In this document: in pieces, positions 17,854 through 25,808 of the stretch
How positions within the stretch are numbered: position 1 is the first letter of the stretch
How the letters are laid out: each line of letters starts with the position of its first letter
Assembly (NCBI GenBank): GCA_934276485.1
Contig: CAKQTE010000113.1
Location: forward strand, 1-25,991
DNA from: an uncultured Spirochaetales bacterium
GTDB taxonomy: Bacteria > Spirochaetota > Spirochaetia > Sphaerochaetales > Sphaerochaetaceae
Direction: 5' to 3'
Length of the DNA stretch: 25,991 bases
Notes under the pieces: generated by a model
What the model saw: only the letters and a program-made list of their open reading frames with translations
What the model was told of the DNA's origin: nothing
The model's database searches: none
Translations under genes and position numbers: made by a program

Positions 17854-17881
17854 AAATCTCCTCATTCGATTGAGGAGATTT
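17854..17881 (+). terminator. Bidirectional hairpin terminator
   Basis: An 11-bp perfect stem (17854-17864 against 17871-17881, AAATCTCCTCA/TGAGGAGATTT) with a 6-nt loop, followed on the plus strand by a T-rich run. It lies between two convergent genes, the exporter permease and the minus-strand lipoprotein, and probably ends both transcripts. Confidence 0.75.
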
Positions 17882-17885
17882 TCAT

Positions 17886-18458
17886 TTATAGGCTTTGAAA
17901 GATTGAAATATCATTTAGGTATCTATCGACATATTCGATTTTAACGCTCTTAACATCATCTGGAATTTTATATCCATCTGTTAGATTCGTTATGATATCT
18001 ATCTCCTTGCATGCACTATCATATGCACGAATCATCACTTCATATTCAGCTCTTAGGATTCCATCTTCTGTGATATAGGGAAAATCAGAATCAACACCAG
18101 AAAGCTTAATGCTGGATTCTAGCTCTGTGCCATTATCTGCATAATAAATAACATTCCACTCGCCAGATGAAAATGATGCACCTGGAGTAATAGCAAGTTC
18201 TATCTTATTTTCAGATGCGATATCACCTTCCCAGGAAAGGTCCTTCTTTGGATCCTTAAGAAGAAATGAATATTTTAAAGAATCATTTGAGAATATTGCA
18301 TTTAGATATAATGCTTCTTTATATGATATAACTTCAGAACTTGAATCAATAGTGATATCACAAACTCGTCCCAAGCTCTCAGAATCTATTGAGAAAGACT
18401 CACGAGAGCATGAGAATAGAGTCAATAATGAAATTAGGATGATTAAAGCTTTACGCAT
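17886..18458 (-). CDS. Small predicted lipoprotein, unknown function
   Basis: The protein is about 190 residues from ATG 18458. The N-terminus MRKALIILISLLTLFSC is a typical lipoprotein signal with the lipobox Cys at residue 17. The frame opens further upstream (18497), but the extra residues would block the signal peptide, so the internal ATG is preferred. The rest is mainly short beta-strands with many Ser, Asp and Glu, ending near YVDRYLNDISIFQSL; I recognise no domain. Its start overlaps the end of the acyltransferase gene by 8 nt, so it is probably cotranslated with it. Membrane anchoring after lipid modification is expected. Confidence 0.75.
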   Translation of the reverse strand: MRKALIILISLLTLFSCSRESFSIDSESLGRVCDITIDSSSEVISYKEALYLNAIFSNDSLKYSFLLKDPKKDLSWEGDIASENKIELAITPGASFSSGEWNVIYYADNGTELESSIKLSGVDSDFPYITEDGILRAEYEVMIRAYDSACKEIDIITNLTDGYKIPDDVKSVKIEYVDRYLNDISIFQSL

Positions 18459-19581
18459 CACCCTTTTCTCTAAGCATTGATCTAACTGGATTTGCATATG
18501 AGTTTAGAACAGCTAGTCTTACTTCTGGATTTAGATGCTTGTATCTAGATAGGAATTCCTCAGGATTCAAACCATCATACATAGATGCAAACTTATCTGT
18601 ATTCTCAAGATAGTCATATGCAATATAGTTAGTATTGTACAAGCGATAGTTCAGATGAATCTGTCTATCGATCTCTCTAGCGACTTCTTCAGGGTTTGCA
18701 TAGTCCTCTGTCAAAGGAGAACCCAAAGCAACATGAACATGTCCCTTAGCGCATCTTAGGCCTCTAACCATTGAAATGATATCTTCATATTTCTTCTTGT
18801 TATACTTGCCATCGTGCTGCTTTGTTGAGTATTCCTCACGACCTTTATTGATATCATTAGGATCGTATTGATAGCTGATAGCTACAGGTACGATATTTAC
18901 ACTCTTGATCAAATCATTGAAAACAACACCTGTTCCTTTCTTTGATAGATATAGCATCTTTATAATAGCAGACTGGGTGTTATCATTACCGTCCTTGCTT
19001 CTTCCGGATTTTTGGGCAACCCAGATAGATCTGTTGTTATGGGAGATATCATCAACAAAATATTCACTCATCTTTATTGATTCAAGATATTTCTCTCTCA
19101 TAGGAAGCTCACGACGAACTATGATTCCTCCATTGATTCTAAACAGGTCTTCAATAAACTGATTAGCCATCAAATTGTCCCCTACTGCCATCTCGCAAGT
19201 AGGAAGACCTGATTGAATCAATGCATACTCAAGAAGCATACAATCCAAGATGATATCTCTATGGTTTGAAATAAATAGATATCCTTTTTTAGGATCCAGA
19301 TTCTCCGCTCCTGAGAATGTAAAGTCTGTCATTGTTCTTTGTACAACAGATGGAATGAATACTCCTGCTGTTACGTTGTGCTGGAAATCATCAAAGGAAT
19401 TAACGCTCTCGATTCCCTTGTAGACATAATCAATTATTCCATTGATTTTCTCCAAGTCGTTTCCTGCGATCAAAACTGCAAATGCACCAAGATATTCGCG
19501 GTGAGCAAGAATCCTTTCCTTTGCCTTCTGTATATCTTCGCCTCTATAAGGGGCAATGTCTTTGTATTTTTCGTAATCCAT
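18451..19581 (-). CDS. Glycerolipid acyltransferase of the PlsC/PlsB fold
   Basis: A 376-residue protein with the acyltransferase block I motif NHRDIILD (His107, Asp113), block II near GGIIVRREL (151-159) and block III SGRSKDG (192-198). These are the catalytic pair and the glycerol-phosphate-binding region of glycerolipid acyltransferases, so it should transfer acyl chains in phospholipid synthesis. In related proteins a Glu usually precedes GR in block III (EGR); here it is Ser192, which may change substrate use. There is no strong membrane helix. Start ATG 19581 has AGGA at 5 nt. It follows the flavoprotein gene after 10 nt and overlaps the lipoprotein gene. The exact acceptor (glycerol-3-phosphate or lysophosphatidate) is uncertain. 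Confidence 0.82.
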   Translation of the reverse strand: MDYEKYKDIAPYRGEDIQKAKERILAHREYLGAFAVLIAGNDLEKINGIIDYVYKGIESVNSFDDFQHNVTAGVFIPSVVQRTMTDFTFSGAENLDPKKGYLFISNHRDIILDCMLLEYALIQSGLPTCEMAVGDNLMANQFIEDLFRINGGIIVRRELPMREKYLESIKMSEYFVDDISHNNRSIWVAQKSGRSKDGNDNTQSAIIKMLYLSKKGTGVVFNDLIKSVNIVPVAISYQYDPNDINKGREEYSTKQHDGKYNKKKYEDIISMVRGLRCAKGHVHVALGSPLTEDYANPEEVAREIDRQIHLNYRLYNTNYIAYDYLENTDKFASMYDGLNPEEFLSRYKHLNPEVRLAVLNSYANPVRSMLREKGDA

Positions 19582-19591
19582 GTAATCCTAC

Positions 19592-20566
19592 TTATTCTAT
19601 GGTTTTCAAGAACTGTGTTCTTTCCCAATTATAGCCTTCACTATGCTTCTCTTGAGCAAGGATACCATCAAAATCAGAAATATGCTTATAACCCTTGGCA
19701 TCCATCCAATCACTTAGACCATTGTTCATCTTCTCAATTGCTTCAAAGCCTTGTTGAATGACAACAGAACATACTTCCACAGCCTTAGCGCCTGATAGAA
19801 GCATCTTTATAACAGTGTTGGCATCGTGTATGCCTGTGTTAGCACAAAGATCCATCTTCACCTCTCCCGAAGAGAGAGCAATCCAACGAAGTGTATCTGA
19901 ATAATCATGTGCTCCTGATAGCATTGGGCCTGAGACAAACTTTAGCTTCTCGATATCAATGTCTGGCGAGTAGAACTTATTGAAAAGTACTGCTCCATCG
20001 ATTTTTAAACTATCGAGAGTAGAAAGAACATTTGCAATCGATGAATATTGCTTTCCAATCTTCAATACAACTGGACATGAGATATTCTTTCTTGCAAACT
20101 TTGCAAACTCAAAGAGTGTTTTATCAACATATTTGCCATCTTTTTCAGCGTTCGATGCAATTGGATAGTAATCTAATTCAACAGCATCAGCCCCGCATGT
20201 GATGAATCTCTTTGCATACTCTGCCCAAGAGTCCAAGCTCTTGCAGCAGATAGAAGCTATAACAGGAATAGATAGCTGTTCCTTTGCCTCCTTCAGTAGC
20301 TTCATGTATTTATTGATGATGTAATCTGCATGGTAAGCGCCATAGTGATCAGAGCCTGCACCAACAAGGAATTCAGAATTCTTGTCATATGATGCATTTA
20401 CTTCATTTTCTATCTGCTCTTGAAATAGTGATTTTAGAACAACAGCTCCAGCACCTGCTTTTTCAGCTTTCTTAAGGTCTTCTATGCTGGATGTTTTAGG
20501 ACCAGCTGCAACGATAATTGGACTAGATAGATTAAGTCCAAGGTATTTAACAGACAAATCAGCCAT
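19592..20566 (-). CDS. Dihydroorotate-dehydrogenase-like flavoprotein
   Basis: A 324-residue TIM-barrel FMN protein: N-terminal LSSPIIVAAGPKTSSIEDLKK, central VIASICCKSLDSW, and C-terminal NTGIHDANTVIKMLLSGAKAVEVCS, the phosphate-binding end of the barrel. The segment equivalent to the catalytic loop (E-L-N-x-S-C-P-N in class 1 enzymes) reads ELDYYPIASN, with no Cys or Ser base. This fits the uncharacterised DHOD-like subfamily more than a true PyrD, so the substrate is unknown. ATG has AGGAG at 6 nt. It is the first gene of an operon with the acyltransferase and lipoprotein. Confidence 0.87.
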   Translation of the reverse strand: MADLSVKYLGLNLSSPIIVAAGPKTSSIEDLKKAEKAGAGAVVLKSLFQEQIENEVNASYDKNSEFLVGAGSDHYGAYHADYIINKYMKLLKEAKEQLSIPVIASICCKSLDSWAEYAKRFITCGADAVELDYYPIASNAEKDGKYVDKTLFEFAKFARKNISCPVVLKIGKQYSSIANVLSTLDSLKIDGAVLFNKFYSPDIDIEKLKFVSGPMLSGAHDYSDTLRWIALSSGEVKMDLCANTGIHDANTVIKMLLSGAKAVEVCSVVIQQGFEAIEKMNNGLSDWMDAKGYKHISDFDGILAQEKHSEGYNWERTQFLKTIE

Positions 20567-20587
20567 ATCGATCTCCTACTGACTGAA

Positions 20588-20593
20588 AGTATA
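20588..20593 (-). promoter_or_regulatory. Candidate -10 element for the flavoprotein operon
   Basis: TATACT on the minus strand lies 21 bp before the ATG at 20566. The -35 region 17-18 bp upstream is poor (TTTTAA). This gap follows the lrp terminator, so a promoter is expected here. Confidence 0.4.
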
Positions 20594-20645
20594 CAACAGA
20601 GAGGACGCGATTAAAACTGTTTTGGTTGTATCGAGGCAAAAAGAA

Positions 20646-20671
20646 TAGCAGTGAAGAAGCCCCCACTGCTA
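20646..20671 (-). terminator. Terminator after lrp
   Basis: An 8-bp perfect stem TAGCAGTG/CACTGCTA (20646-20653 with 20664-20671) and 10-nt loop; on the minus strand it is followed by TTCTTTTTG, a typical U-tract. It ends the serA-serC-lrp transcript and separates it from the flavoprotein operon. Confidence 0.75.
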
Positions 20672-20688
20672 ATCTTTTCGATTATCCC

Positions 20689-21144
20689 CTATAGAATATA
20701 AGGCACTTTCAAATTCAAGGATTTATAGACAACATAGGATTCAACATCAAGAACATCATCAATCTTTGTCAATTCCGTTGAGAAGAACTGCAACAATGAT
20801 AGGTCTTCGTCTTCACAAAGCACTAGCTCTACTATCAAATCATAGCGACCTGTAACTACAGCAACAGATACAACGCCTCTAAGTTCGAGAAACTCGCTAG
20901 CCCTCTTCTGAAGCTCTCTAGTTGAAAGCTTGATGCCCATTATCACAATCTGCAATCCAGGAACATACTCAGGATCAACAAGTCCTGAGATAGATAGAAT
21001 ACCTTCTTCCATTAACTTGTTAACCCTAGATCTAACGGTGTTTTCGGTAATGCCAAGCTCTTCAGCGATGGCAGAAAAAGCCTTTCTACCATCCTTTAGG
21101 TGCTTAACAATTTCCTTATTAGTGTCGTCTATTCTCTTTATCAT
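20689..21144 (-). CDS. Lrp/AsnC-family transcriptional regulator
   Basis: A 151-residue protein with an N-terminal winged helix-turn-helix (about 21-46, SAIAEELGITENTVRSRVNK) and a C-terminal RAM/AsnC ligand-binding domain (about 65-145, with VVSVAVVTGRYDLIVEL). Members bind DNA as dimers or octamers and respond to amino acids. It starts 3 nt after serC and ends the serine operon, so an effector related to serine or glycine and control of serA are reasonable inferences, not shown. Complete and of normal length. Confidence 0.93.
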   Translation of the reverse strand: MIKRIDDTNKEIVKHLKDGRKAFSAIAEELGITENTVRSRVNKLMEEGILSISGLVDPEYVPGLQIVIMGIKLSTRELQKRASEFLELRGVVSVAVVTGRYDLIVELVLCEDEDLSLLQFFSTELTKIDDVLDVESYVVYKSLNLKVPYIL

Positions 21145-21147
21145 AGC

Positions 21148-22230
21148 CTAACCATTCTTTCTTTCGAATTCCTTCATGAATTCTGCTAGAGCCTTAGCAG
21201 CATCCATATCGAGAGAGTTATAGACGGAAGCTCTTAGACCGCCAACTGATCTATGGCCCTTCAAGCCTAGCATGCCTTCCTTCTTTGACTCTTCGATGAA
21301 CTTAGCTTCCAGCTCTTCTGTAGGAAGTCTGAATACGATATTCATTCTTGATCTATATCTTGGATCTACAGGACTTCTGAAGAAGTCTGATGAATCAATT
21401 ACATCGTAGATATATCCAGACTTTTCAATAGCTCTTCTTTCCATACCCTTAGCTCCGCCATTCTTCTTGATCCACTCAAGCATTAGCTTAACGCCCCAGA
21501 TTGAGAATACAGGAGGGGTATTATATAGACCTGCTTCCTTTGAATGCAAAGCATAATCCATATATGCAGTAAGGTTGCTGTTTCTTCTATCGAGCATATC
21601 CTTTCTCATGATAATGAATGTAGCACCTGCAGGTCCTAGATTCTTCTGAACACCGCCATAGATCATTCCAAATTTTGCGACATCTACTGGACGGGATAGA
21701 ATATCTGAAGACATATCTGCGATCAAAGGTACATCTCCTGTATCAGGGAAATCCTGCCACTCGATGCCTCCAATTGTCTCATTAGAACACAGATATAGAT
21801 ATGCTGAGTTTTCAGATGGCTTAACTGTCTTTGGGTCTGGTAGAGTTGTATAACCACTATCTTTTCCATCAAAGAAAATATTTACCTTACCTAGTTTCTG
21901 AGCATCCTTTGTAGCCTTGTTTGCCCAAGTACCAGTCATACAATAATCAGCTACTTTATCAGGAGTAAGGAAGTTCATTGGAATCATTGTGAACTGTAAA
22001 GTTGCACCACCACCAAGAAAGTAAACATCGTAGTTCTCTGGGATATTCAATAGCTCTCTGAAATCAGCAAGACACTCTGAGTACATCTTCTCGAACATTC
22101 CACCTCTGTGAGATGCTTCGATCATTGATAGTCCTTCACCATTATAATCTACCAAGTCCTTCTCTAATGCTTTTAGAACCTCAACAGGCATTGTGCTAGG
22201 ACCTGCGAAGAAATTCATCTTTCTACTCAT
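21148..22230 (-). CDS. serC: Phosphoserine aminotransferase SerC
   Basis: A PLP enzyme of 360 residues that converts 3-phosphohydroxypyruvate and glutamate to phosphoserine. Visible: N-terminal FFAGPSTMPVEVL, HRGGMFEKM (41-49), GGGATLQF (73-80), MTGTWANKA (98-106), and the PLP-binding Lys196 in YGGVQKNLGPAG. The C-terminal GHRSVGGLRASVYN segment is typical. Length is normal. It overlaps serA by 4 nt (ATGA), the second step of the serine pathway after SerA. Confidence 0.97.
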   Translation of the reverse strand: MSRKMNFFAGPSTMPVEVLKALEKDLVDYNGEGLSMIEASHRGGMFEKMYSECLADFRELLNIPENYDVYFLGGGATLQFTMIPMNFLTPDKVADYCMTGTWANKATKDAQKLGKVNIFFDGKDSGYTTLPDPKTVKPSENSAYLYLCSNETIGGIEWQDFPDTGDVPLIADMSSDILSRPVDVAKFGMIYGGVQKNLGPAGATFIIMRKDMLDRRNSNLTAYMDYALHSKEAGLYNTPPVFSIWGVKLMLEWIKKNGGAKGMERRAIEKSGYIYDVIDSSDFFRSPVDPRYRSRMNIVFRLPTEELEAKFIEESKKEGMLGLKGHRSVGGLRASVYNSLDMDAAKALAEFMKEFERKNG

Positions 22231-23114
22231 TTAAGTAATCCCTCCTCTGTGTACTTCTTGATTGTGTCAAATACTTCCTGACCAATTCTCAAGAGATTCT
22301 CGTTTGTGTTAGCTCCAACATGTGGAGTAAATGTAATGTTCTTTGCCTTAAATAGAGGATTTGTATCCTTCTCTGGAGGCTCTGATGTGTAAACATCTGT
22401 GCAGAACCAAGATACGTCTCCATTCTCGAGTGCTTCAACCATAGCGCTCTCGTCTACGCACTTTCCTCTTCCTGTGTTGATGATTACAGGTTTTCTTGTC
22501 ATCTTTGCAATAAGATCTTTGTTGATCATCTTATCTGTCTCTGGAGTATAAGGAAGGTGCATTGAAATGTAATCAGCATCCTTTACTGCATCCTCAAGGC
22601 TCATCATTGTTGCAACAGGAGATGAGGATACATATTTATCATATGCAACTACATTCATTCCGAATGCACGAGCTCTTTCAGCAACCTTGGTTGCGATGTT
22701 TCCAATTCCCAATAGAGCTAGAGTTTTTCCATAAAGCTCTGTTCTCTTTGTTTTCTTGTTCCATTCACCTGCTTTCATTGTGTTGTCATAGAAAACAATA
22801 TGATTAGGAACACTGATCATTAATGAAAATGCAAGTTCTGCTACAGCAATAGCTGAAGACTTAGGAGTATTTGTAGAGATAATTCCCTTTTCCTTACAAT
22901 ATTCTCTATCGATATTGTCCATACCGACACCACCACGAATGATCAATTTCATGTTCTTGGCTTGGTCAATATACTCTTTTGTAGCCTTTGTTTTTGATCT
23001 GATCAGAACAACGTCTGCTTCAGCAAGTCTGGAGGTGTCATCGGTAACTTCACCGAAAACTGAAAGTTTCTCTGGTAGAGATTTATCAAAAGCGTCAGAA
23101 ATCAAAATAAGCAT
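22227..23114 (-). CDS. serA: D-3-phosphoglycerate dehydrogenase, short form
   Basis: A 295-residue NAD-dependent 2-hydroxyacid dehydrogenase, the first step of serine synthesis. The Rossmann motif GIGNIA (136-141), catalytic Arg216 (INTGRGK), Glu245 (TSEPPEK) and His265 (TPHVGAN) are present. It lacks the C-terminal ACT and ASB domains of longer forms, so serine feedback through ACT is not expected; control may be transcriptional through the Lrp protein downstream. ATG has AAGGAG 7 nt upstream. A related reductase activity is possible, but pairing with serC supports SerA. Confidence 0.93.
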   Translation of the reverse strand: MLILISDAFDKSLPEKLSVFGEVTDDTSRLAEADVVLIRSKTKATKEYIDQAKNMKLIIRGGVGMDNIDREYCKEKGIISTNTPKSSAIAVAELAFSLMISVPNHIVFYDNTMKAGEWNKKTKRTELYGKTLALLGIGNIATKVAERARAFGMNVVAYDKYVSSSPVATMMSLEDAVKDADYISMHLPYTPETDKMINKDLIAKMTRKPVIINTGRGKCVDESAMVEALENGDVSWFCTDVYTSEPPEKDTNPLFKAKNITFTPHVGANTNENLLRIGQEVFDTIKKYTEEGLLK

Positions 23115-23139
23115 CTCTAATCTCCTTTATTACAAAGTA

Positions 23140-23168
23140 AGTATTGCATTAGAGATAAACTTTGTCAA
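23140..23168 (-). promoter_or_regulatory. Promoter of the serA-serC-lrp operon
   Basis: Minus-strand TTGACA (23168-23163) and AATACT (23145-23140) are 17 bp apart, a perfect -35 and a moderate -10. ATCTCTAAT inside the spacer (plus strand 23148-23156 reads ATTAGAGAT) is repeated in inverted form over the serA start (23113-23121). The pair could be an operator for the Lrp protein; that is inference. The remaining intergenic stretch 23169-23318 is AT-rich and I see nothing else in it. Confidence 0.55.
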
Positions 23169-23318
23169 AAAATTTTGATGAATTTATAAGAAAAAGGCTC
23201 TTTCTTTTGAATATAACTAAATATTTAACTTTATTTTTGATTTCAAATAATCCAAAAACAAAAGGCCCAATCACTCGTAGAATACACCCATAATCAATTT
23301 GATTCCACAAAAAAAGAT

Positions 23319-23366
23319 GAGGTTGCACTACTTATTTCCAGCGAAAGATTTAAGCAATGCAACCTC
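23319..23366 (-). terminator. Terminator of the surface-protein gene
   Basis: GAGGTTGCA (minus-strand 23366-23358) pairs with TGCAACCTC (23327-23319); the 30-nt interior can fold further (TTTC against GAAA). On the minus strand it is followed by ATCTTTTTTTG, a clear U-tract. It lies 22 bp after the stop of the surface gene. Confidence 0.75.
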
Positions 23367-23388
23367 TCTCGTTATTGAGAACACATCA

Positions 23389-25545
23389 TCATGTTCCACT
23401 TACTTTAATTGTATATTCTGTATTAGGTGTTCCCTTGACAATTAGATATAGCTCTCCGCCTCCTATATGGTTAAACGATCCATTAGCTTCTACATATTGA
23501 ACAATGTATTTTCCAGATGACAAATCCATCAGCGTAAACTTCCTATCATTACCAGATACACTTATTGATCCCTTTGCAAAAGTACTATTTAACACACAAC
23601 CATAAATATACCCAGCAGCATCTGTTGTTAATTTACATTCTTTGTTTTTTTCTATTCCATTAGGAGAACTAAGATCTTTAACAACTATTTCAGTGGTAAA
23701 ATCTGCATACTTACTAATATCCACTGCTTCGTATTTATTGTTATTGGTAGTAAAAGTATACTGTCCAGCAAACTCGGAAAGCTTATAAGTTTCGCCATCT
23801 CGAAGAGGTAAGATACTTCCTACTAGTTGTGCTGTTACAAACTCAGTATAAGTCTTGGATGGATTCAGAACAAAACTCAAAGAACTCCCTGGCAATACAT
23901 AATGAGTTCCAGATATTAAAACTTTCTTTGGGGAAATTACTGCACTTTTTAATTTCTCTTCGTCTTCTTCTGAGAATTGATAGTTCGACGTTGTAGGTTT
24001 TGTTGCTACATTATTATCAAAAATTCTAAAGGACTTGACACCTGCACCAATATTCTTACTACTAAAATTAACTTCTAATTTAAATCTTGATGAATCACCT
24101 TCTAAGAATCCATCAAAGGAATTCTTTGTAAGTTCTAATTCTAATGTTTCTCCATTGAAATATCCAAAATAAAAGAATTCTGAAGATAAAGGCTGATTAT
24201 TTAATGAAAGAGAACGTGCAATTATCCGAGCTCTATTTATCTCTGACTGATCGATAGAATAATTAGAGAAATTAGTTCCTGTTTTTTCACTATATGTATA
24301 TGTTAGATTTGGTACAGTTGTTGTTACTTTTTGTGGTCGTTTTACGTTCTTGTCTCCTGTTTCTATTGTAAAAGTAATCTCCTCACCATCTATCAGTCCG
24401 TTGATGTTATCTTTAGTAACTTCTACAGTAGAGTTTACTCCATCATATTCCCTTGTAGGATCTTCTTTAAAACTCAATGGGCTCTTTTCTATTTTAACTC
24501 CAATTAGAGAATTGTTTATTTTATAGTTATCAGACAGTTCAAAAATTCCATTTTCATTTTTAAGATAGAACGCATTTTTATTACAACTATAAGTGCCAAC
24601 ATTTTTTCCAGCAGCTTCAACACGTAGTTCCAACTCACCTACATCTGCAGCTAGAATAGTTGTGATATTCAAATCTTTGCGTATTGCCGCATATGTTCCA
24701 TCATAAGTTTTTGTAACAACGATATTTTCTGTTATTTCACGTGGTTTAATTGTAACCATTATTTTTAAACTATCATCTTCTATATAATAGTTATCAGACG
24801 GTTTAAGCTCGAAGTTTGCATAATTAGTTTCGGCATTCTTTGTTTTTGATTTTATATTGATAATCTCAACAGTTTCATCTTCAACTATACAAGGGAGAAC
24901 ACTTTTATCCAATTTCAAGTTTTGATAACTCTGGATTTCTGCGTTATATTCTTTTTCTTCAGCAAGTTTAAGTAATCCCGTAAGCTTAATCTTATCAATA
25001 TAGAAACCTTGTTCACACTCTTTTTCTGTCCATTCAGGGCTTGCAGCAACAATAACCTTTACCATATAGTGACCAGGCTTTTTTGGAGCTTCCTTTTTGT
25101 AAGTCCTATCATCAGCATCATATTCCTTGAATAAGAATGTGATAGATTCTGGGTTATCAATTGGAGTCTCAACACCATCTACAACCCTAACGACGTTTGA
25201 TTTATCTATTGAGATTGGTTCATTGTTGTAAGTTTTATCTAATGAATCATCAACAAACTTTATAGAACCTGTTGTCATAGGAGGAAGAGGATCAATAGAT
25301 TCTATTCTTGTTCTACCGCAAGCAGTACATGTATACGTCTTTACACCTTCTTTTCCAGGTTCAGCAGGAGTTGTTTCTACTCCATCATCCCATGTATGCT
25401 CTTTTTTATCCTTTACCTCATCAGTATGCTCACAAGTAGCAGGATACCAATGGTGCGTTTCATTATGAATTAACTTGTCGTCGAACGTATGCTCGTGGGG
25501 GGTTATACCGATATCGTCATAACCCCCCTTATCCCGATAGTCAAC
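23389..25545 (-). pseudogene. Repeat-rich surface protein, 5' end missing (MBG/YDG-like domains)
   Basis: The open frame runs from a stop at 25546-25548 to the TAA-type end at 23389, about 719 codons. The first in-frame ATG, at 25278, has no ribosome site (the preceding bases are pyrimidine-rich), and coding sequence clearly continues upstream: HEHTFDDK, HHWYPATCEH, KKEHTWDDG and TYTCTACGRTRI are typical Cys-x2-Cys/His modules of gut-bacterial surface proteins. Downstream are about five or six repeats of 75-90 residues with the KTYDGT or REYDGV core, as in MBG/YDG domains. No signal peptide, anchor motif or start codon is present. The simplest reading is a large exported adhesin-like gene cut off at its 5' end by the adjacent element. 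Translation from 25278 would give 629 residues without export signal. The gene is more AT-rich than its neighbours, suggesting acquisition. Confidence 0.7.
25497..25528. repeat. 32-bp near-perfect palindrome
   Basis: GGGGGGTTAT (25497-25506) is the exact complement of ATAACCCCCC (25519-25528), around a centre containing CGATATCG. It lies where the surface-protein frame loses recognisable sequence, so it may mark an element end or insertion point. Confidence 0.7.
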
Positions 25546-25608
25546 TTATGTTATGTTGAAAAATAAGTTTTTTATATACAAGTAATTAAATCGAAAGTAT
25601 CGGTATAA
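25503..25608. repeat. 106-bp AT-rich segment with 11-bp terminal inverted repeats
   Basis: TTATACCGATA (25503-25513) is the exact inverse of TATCGGTATAA (25598-25608). The interior is AT-rich and non-coding, with a weak hairpin (AACTTAT 25543-25549 against ATAAGTT 25563-25569) followed by T residues. It could be a short non-autonomous element or the end region of the neighbouring insertion sequence. I see no flanking target duplication. Confidence 0.45.
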
Positions 25609-25613
25609 TAAAT

Positions 25614-25710
25614 TCGACCTGTGCGGATGACTTAAGCTACTAAACTTGTTTTTACCTTTCTACCGTATCGCGTTAAAGCCATAGAAACATCACGTTCCTG
25701 TATCCATAAT
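25614..25710. repeat. 97-bp direct repeat, copy 1
   Basis: Identical base for base to 25712-25808, with one base between copies. This copy duplicates the last codons and 3' flank of the transposase gene but is cut off from the rest of that gene. Confidence 0.9.
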
Positions 25711-25711
25711 C

Positions 25712-25808
25712 TCGACCTGTGCGGATGACTTAAGCTACTAAACTTGTTTTTACCTTTCTACCGTATCGCGTTAAAGCCATAGAAACATCACGTTCCTGTA
25801 TCCATAAT
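25712..25808. repeat. 97-bp direct repeat, copy 2 (overlaps transposase 3' end)
   Basis: The second copy contains the last 26 or so codons of the transposase frame and its TAA stop (25730-25732) plus 18 bp of 3' flank. Confidence 0.9.

Noticed and set aside
25614..25808. CRISPR array
   Set aside because: Only two long copies separated by one base, overlapping a transposase frame; no spacers.
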